A stretch of DNA of 64,000 nucleotides from Acheta domesticus. Taxonomy: Eukaryota; Arthropoda; Insecta; Orthoptera; Gryllidae. Both the position numbers and the translations under genes were made by a program. This document shows, piece after piece, positions 34,468-46,466 of this stretch (position 1 is the first letter of the stretch; each line of letters begins with the position of its first letter). The notes beneath the pieces were generated by a model, which searched no databases, was not told the DNA's origin, and saw only the letters and a program-made list of their open reading frames with translations. The stretch lies in the NCBI GenBank assembly GCA_031308135.1, contig JAHLJT010009355.1, positions 1,115,217 through 1,179,216 on the forward strand, given 5' to 3'.

Positions 34468-34799
34468 GGACGTGTGACTGGCTGAGAGCGGCGGTCAACA
34501 GGTCAGCTAATCCCATGATGTCCAACAAGGTGTCGGCGGTCACACATGTTTAGTCCATTTTAGGAACCTTCGTTTCTCAAGCTTCATCTAATGATCTAAA
34601 TGTTGGTCAGAAATGTGTGGCGTTCCATTTCTTTTCACTCATACTTTTATGAGGTTAAAAAAAGCATGTAATCTAATATGACTCCATAAACTCATTAAAT
34701 CGTCCCCAAGTAATTTTCGATCTCTTTGCTCAGTCGGCTGGATTATGTGCGGGAACAAATGACCCAGGATTGGTTTCCGGTGCAATCGAATATTAATTG

Positions 34800-35343
34800 A
34801 TGATTGATTGTTCGTGATTTCGGGTACGTCAACTACTGAGATCATTAGTTCCGTAAGTGTAGTGTGTTTTTCTTGGTGAGGTAGCGGTGATATTTCCCCG
34901 CTGGATGGCGAGATCCGGCAACGACTAGTGGTTTACCGACTAGTAGGTCCGCTAGTGGGTTTTCCCCAACCAGGTATCTCCCACTAGCGGCGCACCTCCT
35001 CAGCGGGAACAGTTCTAAGCTCCCGACCGGTCTCCCGGCGTGTGTAGAGTAGTGCATGTTTGTGTGTGTGTGTGTAAGGGGTGAGGATAGGACAGGAAGA
35101 GGAAGAAAAGATCGCGCGCGGTTCGTGGCCCGTTTGTTAGGGTACTGTTCCGGCATCCGAAACCACGGACAAATACCGATCAGAGCAGCTGGCCGCTAGA
35201 ATTCTCCTCCAGACAGCGTTTGAAATCGACGTAGCTGACAAGCCAGTGTCGAAAATCCTACCGCCGTCAGGACTGGAACCTACGACCTCCCGGTCAGAGG
35301 GACTGCAGTGACAGTTGATGCACTGAGCCATCTCTCCCGGTCG
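34800..35343 (-). mobile_element. tRNA-derived SINE (family I), copy 2
   Basis: The minus strand starts GACCGGGAGAGATGGCTCAG (at 35341), with an A-box around 35319-35331 and the B-box GGTTCCAGTCCTGA at 35267-35280. It is collinear with copy 1 (9213-9783), including 'ctagaattctcctccagaca' and 'cgtggcccgtttgtt'. A (GT)n of variable length near 35061-35074 differs between copies. Confidence 0.8.
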
Positions 35344-36956
35344 ATCAAATATTGAATTTCGTGAGTTACCATTTTTAACTCGCTATTTTCCTCTGGCATC
35401 GTCCCACTGTTGATGAGGAGCTGTGGAAAATGTCTCAAACGATGTTATTTTATGCGATGCTTTCTATTAAGTAAAAATATTTACTTTCTTATAGTACAAA
35501 ATAATTTTTAATTATAGTTTTAGTTAAGGTTGAAAATTGTGTTTTAAAGTGAAATAGGGAAGTTTCGTGTCTAACTCTTTTAGTTTTGTATGGAGAATGC
35601 CTTCGATAAGTTGATCCCGCAAATAGTAGAATCAATTTTTGACGTGAATTTTTAACCGCAAGGATTGGAATGTAATAGGGAAAACTGAATATTAAACCGA
35701 AATTGATAAACTTGCTTACGACGTAATATTGTTCAGTCGTCAATCATTTGTAATTTGTCAATTTTACGTTATCAATAATCGAAAATTGTACTAGTGGATC
35801 CTATCAATTTGTATTGCACGTCATAAGTAATAAGCAGTTTCATTATTTTCAGATGCGCACTAAAATGGTGAATACCTGCATTGCATTTGCGACATAAAAT
35901 AGAAAACGCGGTGCGGATATTACAATACTTGGTACTAATTAACCTACCGAATGAAAATTAAATGAAAATATGAATAATTAATAATTTGACATTTTCATCG
36001 GAATTGTTTTAATACCTGTCATTTTACGAAAATGTGGAAACGTATTTAATGCCTCTAGAACTTGCTAATACCCTTCAAAAGATCTAAATATAAATGTGGT
36101 CATTTCTAATCCGTAAAATCATTGGGATAGGGACTTCTTTTGCCAGGTAGTTTTACTCCAAGCTCAGTTTGCCTGGTAGTGAATATATCGAGTGGGTATT
36201 TGTCATCCCTAACTGGAATGTGATGACAAATTTGCAGTATTACATACACGATACTGATCTTAAAACGTCTTGGCCAACAACACGTAAAGCTCGATGGGTT
36301 AAGTGACCGTCAACGCCTTTAATTTCACTAATAAGATGCCAGCTGCAGCTGAGATTTTCACTGACGAAAGACGACACCGACAAATCCCTAATTGTTGAGG
36401 ATACTCCTTAGCAATGTGAATTTAAGAATGTGTATTCTTTTAAACTTCAACATACCTAATGTTCTACAATAGATAATTTTCTTAAATTTTTAGTTCTACT
36501 CACTTGATCTGTAGGCAATACCAAACCCAATATCTTTCTCGATCGTAGTGAACCTAATTCCTGAAGAAGGCTATACATTACGTCTCCACGTCCGACTGTA
36601 CTTTCTCTCAGTCCCCGCAATAAGAATTTACCGTGACCTTAGCAATCCTTTTAGGGTAAATATTTCGTCAACTATGGTGATTAAATGTTTACTCTAAATT
36701 TGAGAGGTCCACACATCTACTTCAGATAATATTAGGCAATATTGAATAAATCTGAATAAAATGTCCCAGATTGTTTTGGCGTTAATATTTTTGAGCTAAT
36801 GGTTATCGTCAAAACAGATTATTGGCAAATTTTATGAATTTATTATATTGTCATTATAAATCCGTGTAATTATTTATTATTGAGATATATTCTTGTACTT
36901 TTATGTTTGTTAACTGTAATAATACTTCCGTTCCATTTTCCACGACAATATATAAT
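35344..36956. other. Gene-free AT-rich stretch
   Basis: About 1.6 kb with no recognisable gene, RNA or repeat copy. Confidence 0.4.
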
Positions 36957-36964
36957 ATCATATG

Positions 36965-37539
36965 TAGGGAGTGGATTTTTATACCCTAAAAATCTTGAAA
37001 TATGCTTTTTAAAATATGCATTTATGACCTAAAAATTATAAAATATGCACTTTAATATGGAATTACAATTAACAATATTTCACTGTATAAACTTTTCTTG
37101 ATAAAATTCAGGAGAAACATTTTTGGAATAAAAAAAATTGTGCAAATATAACCTAACTTACTTCTCGGGAGCAATAATTGAAGTAAATATGCACCTTAGT
37201 GAAGTACCTACATTGTAGGTCTTCTTTAACTTTTTCTGCTTGGTTTAAAAAGTATGATATCAAGAAATATCCTGCGTTTTCACAAGTATTTTATCAACTA
37301 TAGAAAAAAAATTGTGACAAAAATTTGTAATCAATGAACGCTCACAAATATATTCCATAAAAACATCAAACATTTTCTCTATTTTAACGAAATATGCCCC
37401 AACAGAAAAAATCGATTAAATATGCACTAACAAATTAGTGTACAAAGCATCCAATTCTAACAAAATGTCAAGAAATTACTCATAGCTATGCCTGAAGCAA
37501 TGGGGAAAAATATGCAAAATCACAGAAATCCGATCCCTA
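36965..37539. mobile_element. hAT-like MITE with 8-bp target duplication
   Basis: The ends read TAGGGAGTGGATTT (left) and, complemented, TAGGGATCGGATTT (right), 12 of 14 matching. The flanks are atcatatg (36957-36964) and ataatatg (37540-37547), 7 of 8 matching, the 8-bp duplication expected for hAT transposons. The interior is AT-rich with at least six 'aatatgca' words, candidate subterminal transposase-binding motifs. At 575 bp without an ORF it is non-autonomous. Confidence 0.8.
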
Positions 37540-37547
37540 ATAATATG

Positions 37548-37799
37548 GTTTTATTTCTATTACAAGAACTTTGACACAATGTAACTTAGCGTGATGAAAA
37601 TGAAATAAAACATCAGTAAAAAATCCCTATCTTCCAATAATTTTATGCAATATAATCAATCATTCTCTCACGTGCATGACTCGTATACACAAGTTTTCCT
37701 ATTGTTTTTATTTGATACTTAAGGTCGCATCATTAGTGATCACTGTTGGGTTTAACGTTTAGGTAACAGTGAAAATGACATAATATGATGATACCGCGA
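37548..37799. other. Short spacer
   Basis: AT-rich. No feature seen. Confidence 0.4.
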
Positions 37800-37936
37800 A
37801 AGGCTTTCATCCGAAAGACTTTACCCCGACAGGACGAACACATACAACCATGCTCGAGGCGAGAGTCGAATCCGCGACCCTCAGGTCCGAGATCGCTCCG
37901 TTCCTACTGTCTTAGCGATCTCCCCCACCGGGATCG
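37800..37936 (-). mobile_element. tRNA-derived SINE head, family II
   Basis: The minus strand starts CCCGGTGGGGGAGATCGCTA with an A-box-like segment (37905-37924), then GGTCGCGGATTCGACTCTCG as B-box (37859-37878). Spacing and order are those of a tRNA. The body seems short and its 3' end is not defined. It is unlike SINE family I in sequence. Confidence 0.65.
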
Positions 37937-38029
37937 GCAGTGTCCTCCTTTTCTTGAGCGATTTTCACACGTGAGAGAGAAATCGATGCGAGAAGTCTAA
38001 TGCTACACTCAGCTATTGACCGAGTTATC

Positions 38030-38350
38030 GTGTGTCCCACTTTGAGAGGGTTCGCAAAACGATGTCGTCGTCTCCGTGCGGACAGGAGAGCGCGTTGAAT
38101 CCGAGGAGGAGCGAGTAGGCAAACAATCGGAGCATTCTCTGCGAATTTACGCCTCCGCGGCGGCGGCGTGGGAGGGGGAAGGAGCCATTAAGGGGCCTCG
38201 CGTGAGAGATCGAGAGAGGCCAACAGTCGTAATTTTGCGAGATTTATTCACATCCCAATAGAGAAACTTCTCCGCGAAGTTTGAACGACGCCCCGAAGAC
38301 TGCCTCTGCGGACCTTGTTAGTTCCAGGCGACGAACGGCGCCTTCTCTGG
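38030..38350. other. CpG-rich block
   Basis: GC-rich with frequent CpG, including (GGC)n near 38156-38168. Possible regulatory island. No exon recognised. Confidence 0.25.
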
Positions 38351-39330
38351 AACGGGTCTATTGAGTTACACCGAATGCACAATTCGTCGACACATTCGTT
38401 CAATATTGCAAACATTATTCTGCAAGGCTAAATGTTTGAGTATATGTTCTTTAAAACTATGCAAGCGAATCTTATTTTCTATACAGATAAACGATGTAAT
38501 GTGCAGTAATACAACATAATATGATTCACAAATTCAAACATTCATTACGGAATGCTATTATTAACGATATTTTTACTCTTTTACGCCGCCAACCAGGTTC
38601 ATTACTGGAGAAAACGAATTGCAGAGATTCAGCTTTAGAATAGATTGAAAGAAGTGAAAAAACAAATAAACTATGAACTAATTTTCCATTCACTTAGTAG
38701 TATCATACATAAATATTCTGAGGTTAGTTTTAAAATATTTTCAGTGTTTGAGTAAAAGGCTAATATTTTCATCATTTTATGAACTTGTGGTTCCTTCTGC
38801 GGGGAAGGAGATCATCATGTGCATATTTTCGAAAATCTTGTTCAACATTCATGATGTTACAAATTTACAATTGTTGCCTTCATCAAGAGATAACACAATT
38901 ACATTGGAGCATGTTTACGGGCTGTAAGGGACGGTCCACGAAGTGAATGTGCGAAAGGGATGGTTTTGAATTGTTTGCTAAACATTCCAAAAACGTTGAA
39001 AACGAATCGATCACTTGAGGTTAGAAAACGTCTAATTATAAAATTCCTAGATGATGAAAGAGAGACTCCTTACCAAAAGGAAGTCTTGACTCCGAGGTAT
39101 TGGTATGCATCTGTGAACGCAACCAGCATTGCTCCTACGTATTGGGGATCAGCGGAAGGACTGGGCGGGACGTGTGAAATTGTGCATTACTTATGAATGA
39201 CTCTAATGTAACGCTTTCCTCGAACACTTTTCAACAAACGAGACAAGATGTAATGACAATTCACAAAGAGAATTGTCAACACACCAAACGTTGTTGCCGA
39301 TTCAACCTGCGATACAGCTGGCAATGGCGA
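38351..39330. other. Gene-free AT-rich stretch
   Basis: No gene supported. An open frame at 38960-39196 has no recognisable domain. Confidence 0.4.
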
Positions 39331-39399
39331 TAGCAAAGCAGCTGATTGTCGCGACGCCCCGGTGCCGAGCGGAGAGGGCGAGGCCTGCGGAGGGGGGCT

Positions 39400-40225
39400 G
39401 AGAAAGAGCGGGACGAGCAGAGCGGGGACGGTTGGGGCGGGGACGGTCGAGGCGGGGACAGTGGGGACGGGGACGGTCGGGGCGGGGACGGTGGGGGCGG
39501 GGGCGGGGTGGGGGTGGGGGGTGGCGACGGGGACGGTCGGGGCGGGGACGGTGGGGGCGGGGGCGGTGGGGACGGGGACGGTGGGGACGGGGACGGTGGG
39601 GGTGGGGACGGTGGGGACGGGGACGGTCGGGGCGGGGACGGTCGGGGCGAGGACGATCGGGGCGGGGACGGTAGGGGCGGGGACGGTAGGGGCGGGGACG
39701 GTGGGGCGGGGGCGGTGGGGGCGGGGGCGGGGACGGTGGGGGCGGGGACGGTGGGGGCGGGGGCGGTGGGGGTGGGGGGTGGGGACGGGGACGGTGGGGG
39801 CGGGGACGGTGGGGGCGGGGGCGGTGGGGACGGGGGCGGTGGGGGTGGGGACAGTGGGGACGGGGACGGTCGGGGCGAGGACGATCGGGGCGGGGACGGT
39901 CGGGGCGGGGACGGTGGGGGCGGGGGCGGTGGGGACGGGAACGGTCGGGGCGGGGACGGTGGGGCGGGGACGGTGGGGGCGGGGACGGTGGGGGCGGGGG
40001 CGGTGGGGACGGGAACGGTCGGGGCGGGGACGGTGGGGCGGGGACGGTGGGGGCGGGGGCGGTGGGGACGGGAACGGTCGGGGCGGGGACGGTGGGGGCG
40101 GGGACGGTCGGGGCGGGGACGGTGTGGGCGGGGACGGTGGGGGCGGGGGCGGTGGGGACGGGGACGTTGGGGGCGGGGGCGGTGGGGACGGGGACGGGTC
40201 GGGGCGGGGACGGTGGGGGCGCGCG
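39400..40225. repeat. (GGGGCGGGGACGGT)n G-rich minisatellite
   Basis: More than 800 bp of 12-15 bp units such as ggggcggggacggt and gggggcggggacggt, with higher-order blocks of about 60 bp repeated between 39950 and 40130. All six frames stay open for long distances (Gly/Asp, Gly/Thr/Val or Pro/Ser/Arg), so none is coding evidence. The plus strand has continuous G4-runs able to form G-quadruplexes. Confidence 0.9.
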
Positions 40226-40496
40226 GCAAACTTGCTGCTGAGATGCTATTCTGCAGGTCGCAATCTCTTATTTCGAGGATGATATTTGGAAAGCAGGCAG
40301 TAACGGGGAAATCCGGAATCTGTAACACTTCGTCTTCGATCCCCATTCGCAGATGACATCCGGCCAAGTGAGCACGTAGGTCTAAGCTTGGTCTACCTTG
40401 TCCTGTGCCTTGTCGCTTTTTGCTCACTCAGCAAATGCGTGTGATCGCGGTCTGCCGGGTGTGTAGGCTTTTAGCATAGAAAGTGCATAGGACCTA
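40226..40496. other. Short spacer
   Basis: Unique-looking sequence between the minisatellite and foldback copy 3. No gene. Confidence 0.35.
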
Positions 40497-40727
40497 TACT
40501 TGGGTTCTTATTTCTTGGCGCTTGGGGACTTGTCTTTCCGATGGAATATTTCACGGTATTTCGCGTCGTTCTTGGTAGCGCCTCTAAGTGTCGCATGATC
40601 GCGTCTGTTCGAGCAGTGCTGGTGATCATGCGACCTCTAGCAGCAGGACCGAGAACGACGCGAAATACCGTGAAATATTCCATCGGAAAGACAAGCCCCT
40701 ATGAGCCCAGAAATAAAACCCCAAGTG
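40497..40727. mobile_element. Foldback element family F, copy 3
   Basis: The best-preserved palindrome. The left arm has 'tatttcttggcgcttgggg', 'cttgtctttccgatggaata' and 'tttcgcgtcgttctt'; the right arm carries the near-exact complement. Because of this symmetry, both strands encode almost the same peptide (MEYFTVFRVVLG...). Arms are about 100 bp and the loop about 25 bp near 40605-40625. Confidence 0.9.
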
Positions 40728-40779
40728 TTCGCCTTTTGAAATCTACGACGCGTGCCCTTCTTCCTAGCTTTCCCCGCGG

Positions 40780-41290
40780 TGTGTCGATGGGCGAGGGCGT
40801 GAGTCAAGGGCTTGGGTCGAGAGTTTGGACTGAGGGCTGTGGGTCGAGGGCGTAGGCCGTAGGCGGTAGACTGTGGGCCGAGGGCGTGGGTCGAGGGTGT
40901 GGGCTGTGTGTGAAGGGCTTGAGCCGATGGCGTGGGCGTGTGCTGAGAGCTTGGGCCGAGGACTGTTGGTCGAGGGCGTGGGCCGGGAGCGTGGGCGTGT
41001 GCTGTGGGTTGTAGGCGCGTGCTCTGTGCTGGGGGTCGAGGGCGTGGGCCATGGGATTGGGTCGAGAGGTTGGGCCGAGGGCTGTGGGCCGTAGGCTGTG
41101 GGCCGTGGGCATGGGTCGTGGGCGTGGGCTCTGTGCTGTGGGTCGTGGGCGATGGCGTGTGCTGTGGGCTTGGACCGAGAGCGTGGGCGTGCGCTGTGGG
41201 CGTGTGCTCTGTGCTGTGGGTCGTGTGCTGGGGGTCGTGTGCTGTGGGCTTTGGCCGGGGGTTGTTGGTGTCGGGCGCTGGCTGCGCGCC
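40780..41290. repeat. Degenerate GGGCGTGGGC-type minisatellite
   Basis: G/T-rich plus strand with recurring gggcgtgggtcgaggg, tgtgggccg and gtgctgtggg words of 10-18 bp. Order is irregular and copies are diverged. Open frames on both strands are compositional. Confidence 0.65.
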
Positions 41291-41500
41291 AGGCGCAGGT
41301 GCTGCGCGGCCGAGGTGCGGAGATTAATGCCGCGCCGCGCGGGGGCGCATTTTTCAGGCGCGAGCTAATTGCCGCCCGGGGCGACTGGGGCGGGGCGGGG
41401 CTCACGCGTGGCGTGCCCGCCGCCCGCCGCCGCCGCCGCCCTCGGAATGAGGGGTCGCTGGGAGCGCGCGGGAATATGATGGACGCAACCACTGATAGCG
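41291..41500. other. CpG-rich block
   Basis: GC-rich with (GCC)n at 41418-41440. No gene identified. Confidence 0.3.
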
Positions 41501-42154
41501 GGCACGGAATTTAAAGGAGGTTTTTGTGAACGAATCTGTTACGCGTATTCAGGGTGTTTCATATAAACGTTCCAACCTTCTAGGGCACATCTAGAGGTCG
41601 AAAATGATCACTTCTGGCCAAACAACGTAGAGTGGGAATTTGTATGTAACGTTTTAATATGCGTTTACACGTAACATTTGACCCAGATTTTTATGCAACC
41701 CGTATGCGAGATGTTTCGAACGTAAAATGTCCTTAATCCTTTGATAACGTCCGTTTTTTGCAACATGAGTACTACACAGTAACACGAGTCACTTTGAAAA
41801 CAAAAAACTCTAAATAGAATTTTAATTGCAAACGACCAGTATTGCTAACCCTTCCCAAGGAAAGTGAAGTGAACAAGTGAAGTAATGAAGAAGCGAAGAG
41901 AAGGCATTAATGAAGAAATGAGATGCTTGCAATGAATGCAAACCCATTCCATGGTTTTGAAATAGTTCATATTGGATATTTGCTGTGTTTAGGCGGTTCA
42001 CCCTTCTTCATATCCCTCTCACATCAAAAAACGCGTGGAGGCATGATCAAATTTGTTTCTCTTGAAAAATATTTGCAAATATAATATTCTTTGATGTATT
42101 AATCATTTTGTTTTGTAGAAGGTTTCACGAGACATAAGTGGCAGTGACCACGTA
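41501..42154. other. Gene-free spacer
   Basis: 'cagggtgtttcatataaac' at 41550-41568 resembles a common type of insect MITE end, but no partner was found. No gene. Confidence 0.3.
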
Positions 42155-42387
42155 CTATAGTGCCTCTCAAGCCCCTATGGCCACGATGGAATATCACACG
42201 GCATTTCGCGTCTTTCTCCGTCATGCCGCTAGACGTCGCATGATCGCACGCACTGCTTGATACGGTCGAGATCATGCGATGTCTAGGGGCACGACTGAGA
42301 AAGACGCGAAATTCCGTGACATATTCCATCGTGAAGACATTCCTTGAGGAGCAGAGTTAGAAAACTCGCCCTATCATTTTGGTTATA
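42155..42387. mobile_element. Foldback element family F, copy 4
   Basis: The arms carry 'ccacgatggaatatcacacg' and 'gcatttcgcgtctttctc', with complements 'gagaaagacgcgaaattccg' and 'catattccatcgtg'. The centre has 'catgatcgcacgcactgctt' and 'gagatcatgcgatgtctagg', also pairing. It belongs to the same subfamily as copy 1 ('cctctcaagcccct' edge). Confidence 0.85.
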
Positions 42388-42439
42388 AAAAGATTGTTGT
42401 AAGGCGGAAAACGTGAGCGATAGAAAGAGGTTCTGCTTT

Positions 42440-43130
42440 TGGTGGTGCGGTTTCAAGCGGCGGCGCCGTCCCAAGTCTCAGCCAGGGCAGCGCAGCGCAG
42501 CGCGGCGCGGCGCACCGCAGCGATGAGATGCTCCCCTCCGTGCGGCATCGCGGCTGAAACCGAAGGAGGCGGAGGGGAGGGGAGGGCCCTCAGCTGGGCG
42601 TGACATCCCGTGCGAGCGCCCCTGGCAAATTGTCGCCTCTCCTCTTGCCCCTTCCCCCTTCCCCTTCCCTCGGGTCGGCCGCGTCGTGGGCGCGCCCCCC
42701 TTTCCCTCCCACTCCCATGTAACCCCTTCCCCCTCACCCTTCGGCGTTGCTTGCGCTACTCCTCCTCCTCCACATCCACCTTCTCGCCTCCCTTCCCACC
42801 CTTCCCCTCCCCTCCATTCCCCTCCTTTCCCTTCCCCACCCATCCCACCCTTCCCCTCCCCTCCATTCCCCTCCTTTCCCTCCCTCCTCACCCTACCCCC
42901 TCCTCTCCCCCTCCCCTCGTCCCCTCCCCTCCCCTCCTTGTTCTCTTCCCCTCCCTCCCCTTCCACAATGTCCTCCGCGTCGCGAGCGAGCTCCCCCTCC
43001 CCGCCCCATCGCGCATTCAAGGCGCGCGGCGCCAGGTTGAAGGGGGGGGCGAGGCCTCTCCGGACCACGTGATGCCCCGCACCGCCCAGCCCTGCGCAAG
43101 GCGCTGGCACGAGACAGGGGTCGGAGGAGA
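42440..43130. repeat. CpG-rich block with polypyrimidine tract
   Basis: 42460-42600 is CpG-rich with a (GCGCA)n-like run at 42487-42515. 42640-42970 is nearly pure C/T with repeated 'cccctcccctccattcccc' units. 42970-43110 is CpG-rich again. Similar in structure to 8050-8790. Confidence 0.55.
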
Positions 43131-43713
43131 TCGGGAGATTCTCAATAAAAGGTAGATTTAATTGCTGGTTAAAGGAAGGTTGTGTCAGATCAACACTCGT
43201 TAAACATAGAACTTTGTGATAGATTATTTCTACCGGCAATGGATCTGAAAATTTGATTTGACATTCCACTCATGAAATTTAAACTAATGCAGGTCAAGAA
43301 TTCCTTCTGCGTGTGCGCACATGTGAAATAAATTCAAAACTCCGTTCAATTACCTAATTTATTGGCAACGTAGTTAAGGTTCATCCCCTTTTTGTTGTTT
43401 ATTTGGTTGTTGTTGTTGTTAATGGCGTCAGCTACATTTTGCCAGCGCGAAATTGCGCATGTAAAAGAAAAGGAAAACACGAGTAAAATTAAAACCCTGT
43501 TACACGAAGTTTGAAAGGTTAACCCAACTATCTTCGTAAATTCTTGATAATAAGGGGAGATATAAAGTAATGTGAGAGCATCTTCTGATTTGGTAGGTCT
43601 GATACTCAGGCTGCAAACGCGTCATGTGATTGTAGGAAGAATGCCGTAAATTGGGGTTAACTAAATGCAAGAATTCCTGCTAGAAATCCTAAGGTGGCTC
43701 TGCATTTGGCCGA
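43131..43713. other. Gene-free spacer
   Basis: Contains (GTT)n near 43402-43420. No gene. Confidence 0.4.
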
Positions 43714-44150
43714 GTGCTACTCGCCTCTTAGTAGACTAGAGCCGATCGCGCCGGAGGGTCTGGCTCAAGCACCGGGCCTCAGCGGTGGCCGCAGATAATC
43801 TCGGAGCAAGGAACGCCAAGTGGGGCGTTCTCTTGGACACCCCTGACCCAAATAACAAGAAATTTTAGTCAGCAGGCGCGATTTCTCATAGCGAGTGCTC
43901 GGGTGACCAAAGGGCATCACGCAAAAATGGCGCCGTTCGAACCAAAATGGAGACCAGGCGGCGACCGATATACTAAAAGAAAGGCGCCGAGACGATGGCA
44001 AGATTCCAGTGGGTCAGGAGATAAAGGATGAAATACGGGAATGGCCGACGTGCTGAAATAACGTGACCCTAATATTAACAAAAGAAAATAGTCATTGAGT
44101 TGCATTCAAACTCCGATCTACGAGATTAGATGGATTAAAAATCTACGCTA
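43714..44150 (-). repeat. Family E repeat, arm 1 (inverted)
   Basis: Complement of sequences at 46985-47330 and 47389-47687. Landmarks are 'ccggagggtctggctc', 'gtggccgcagataatctcgg', 'tttctcatagcgagtgctcg', 'caaaaatggcgccgttcgaa', 'gcaagattccagtgggtcag' and 'gatctacgagattagatgga'. It has no long ORF. This arm carries both parts that are split between the two direct copies. Confidence 0.85.
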
Positions 44151-44879
44151 ACCCTCAACCGGTACACTGGAATGTGGACCACCCCACTCAATGTTTGCAT
44201 TGCTTTACTGGAACACATATTGGCAACTCTGGCTGCTTAACTTTATGTATATTCGTTTAATCAGTTCATCTTTCGTAGTGAATCATTTCATTGTTGATAA
44301 CGTGTTACGTTGGTCAGTTTCCATTATTTTGAAGTGAATTTGTGATGTCGCACACCCCACTAAGCCATTTACTTAATTATTTGTAATTTGAAGCTCTTGC
44401 ATTCTGAGAATTTAATCCATTTGTAATGAGGTATAAATTCAGATATATGTTTTGAAATATTAATATACTGATTAATATGTAATACCGGTGTTCTTTCGTT
44501 AAGGAAAGGGAGTTTGCGATGGAGACAGATCGCGCAGACGTGTGGAATGCACTGAACAAAAGTGACTAATAGAAAGGGGTGAAAAATAAGTTTTGAAATA
44601 AAAAATCTGTGTGTTTGTGAATTACAATATTCGATGCCACAAAACTAGTTTACGAATAGATATGTTTGCAGGCACTTTTTCAAGATGGTCGCAGAATTCT
44701 TGCAAAGTTTGGCCAGATTAACACAAAATATGCGGACAATAATTAATTTAAATAATATGTCGGTAGATGAGCCACGATCATCGTTTTTCGTATGTGGCTG
44801 AGAAAATTTTATTTATAATAATATCCGCCAGAGGTAAGTAGCGTTGCCGCAGAACTGGCATCTAGTAGATTGGCTCTTA
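44151..44879. other. Gene-free AT-rich spacer
   Basis: Between repeat E arm 1 and element C copy 2. No gene. Confidence 0.4.
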
Positions 44880-45465
44880 GGGGACGTCCGTAAATTACGT
44901 AACGCAAATTTGGAGTATTTTGGATACCCCCTGACCCCTCTGTAACGAATCCGTAACACGCGCTTCAATCCCCCCTACTAAATAATTACGCAACGCTTGC
45001 GACAACTCTCTCCCATTCAAATGCCTGAAGTGGGTGCAAGTTGTCGGTGAAGGAGGGACACACATGCGAAACAATTTTTGATCACAAGCCATGTACACGC
45101 CGTGAAAGGCAAGAGTCTACTGCGCCTATTTAATGGGATTTTATAATAAATCACTTGTCAGTTTTGAATATTTTCTTCGCAATGTTACAGATTTAATAAA
45201 AAATTGATAAAAGTATCTCCATTTGTGACAATTTACATCTTATCACTTTAATTTATTTTTGTTTTTAAATGAATTACTCAATATCTTAATGTTTTAGTCC
45301 AAGTCTCAAAAAAAATTAATTATTTCAGCCATGTTGAAAAAATTTTAAAATATATAAATGTTACGTAACATTAAACGAATACCCCCTAACCCTGTGTAAC
45401 GCAGCGTAACGCTTCCTCAGACCTCCTCTCCCCTCCTTAGCATTACGTAACTAATGGACGACCCC
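44880..45465. mobile_element. TTA-flanked inverted-repeat element (family C), copy 2
   Basis: Ends GGGGACGTCCGTAAATTACG (left) and the complement of GGGGTCGTCCATTAG (right), with TTA on both sides (44877-44879, 45466-45468). It is inverted and about 90 bp shorter than copy 1. Having two independent copies with the same TTA flank confirms the element boundaries. Confidence 0.8.
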
Positions 45466-46060
45466 TTAATATGTTTTGCAATAGGCCAGTCTCAATGCAT
45501 TAGGACAGATACCTAACTGATTCGCTAGCGGTCAGTAGCAGTACGTTAGATAAAACATTAAAATAATAAGTGTTTTGTAAAATAAAATGAAAACAATTCT
45601 AGTATTTCATTAAAACTCGAATTAATTACGTTAAAATAATTAGATTTTAGCACCGTGGTTGCTATAAAATTTCTGTTTCTTCTTTCAGAAGGATTGGATA
45701 TGAAGAACGCTCGGGCAACGTCGGGTATTTTGATAGTTGTAGTTATCTGCGTCCCAGCATTGAATTAAAGTTCAATTCTAAAACGAAAAAGGGAGAGATG
45801 TTTTTACTCGAATATCATGAAATAAACGTCTTTATTAGCTCTTTGTATTCTTCATTTAGGCCTACATGGAAGTTTGTGAAAAGATCCAACTTCCAAAAAT
45901 AATATGATAATTCTGATGTCTGAACTGATAGGACAATTTCTGGCTAAAGCAATCATTGCTTGTGCTCCTCAGGTTATAATCATAATCAGTTAATAGTTTG
46001 GTCTGTGAAAGCTGGCACACAAACAAGCATTAGAAAACTACGTTGTCGTAGGTGAGCACC
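45466..46060. other. Gene-free AT-rich spacer
   Basis: No supportable feature. Confidence 0.4.
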
Positions 46061-46466
46061 CTTTCCAAAGCAGGAGTGCTTCGGAAATTGTCGATAAATC
46101 CCTCGACTCGCGAAGCGGGGAGGGGATTTATCTCATAATTTCCAAAGCACGAGTGGTATTTAATAGGGCAATTCCATGAGTGAAATTATGTTAAACAGAG
46201 TTCCAAACTGCGCCAAATATTGAAAATATGTTACAATTAATGAGGTTATGTCATAATACATAGGCGGTTCATTCCTCATCGACATAGCGATCGATGTATA
46301 CCACCTCCTAGGATAGATGATTCACAGTTTATTATTGGCCAGGAGGGAGAAGTGGCAAGAAAAATCGGGTAGAAAAAGCGATAACCTTTTTGAGATACAC
46401 CGCCCTGATTGGGGCATTTTGTATGTATAGTTAAACTCTCTTGGTTTTAATTTCACGAGTGGATTA
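46061..46466 (-). repeat. Hairpin-bearing dispersed repeat (family D), copy 2
   Basis: Opposite-orientation copy of 21906-22330. The hairpin here is 'cggaaattgtcgataaatcc' against 'ggatttatctcataatttcc' with apex ctcgactcgcgaag. A detached echo ('cacgagtggaatagtcag' and 'ttaatttcaggagtggaata') follows at 46656-46705. Confidence 0.75.

Noticed and set aside
39276..40427. 383-codon Pro/Ser-rich and 336-codon Gly/Asp-rich open frames on opposite strands
   Set aside because: Both are by-products of the G-rich minisatellite.
40471..40855. Two similar peptides on opposite strands (MEYFTVFRVVLG...)
   Set aside because: Not a duplicated gene: the similarity is forced by the palindromic foldback element.
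41550..41760. Possible MITE starting cagggtgtttcatataaac
   Set aside because: Only one end can be seen and no second copy exists in the window.
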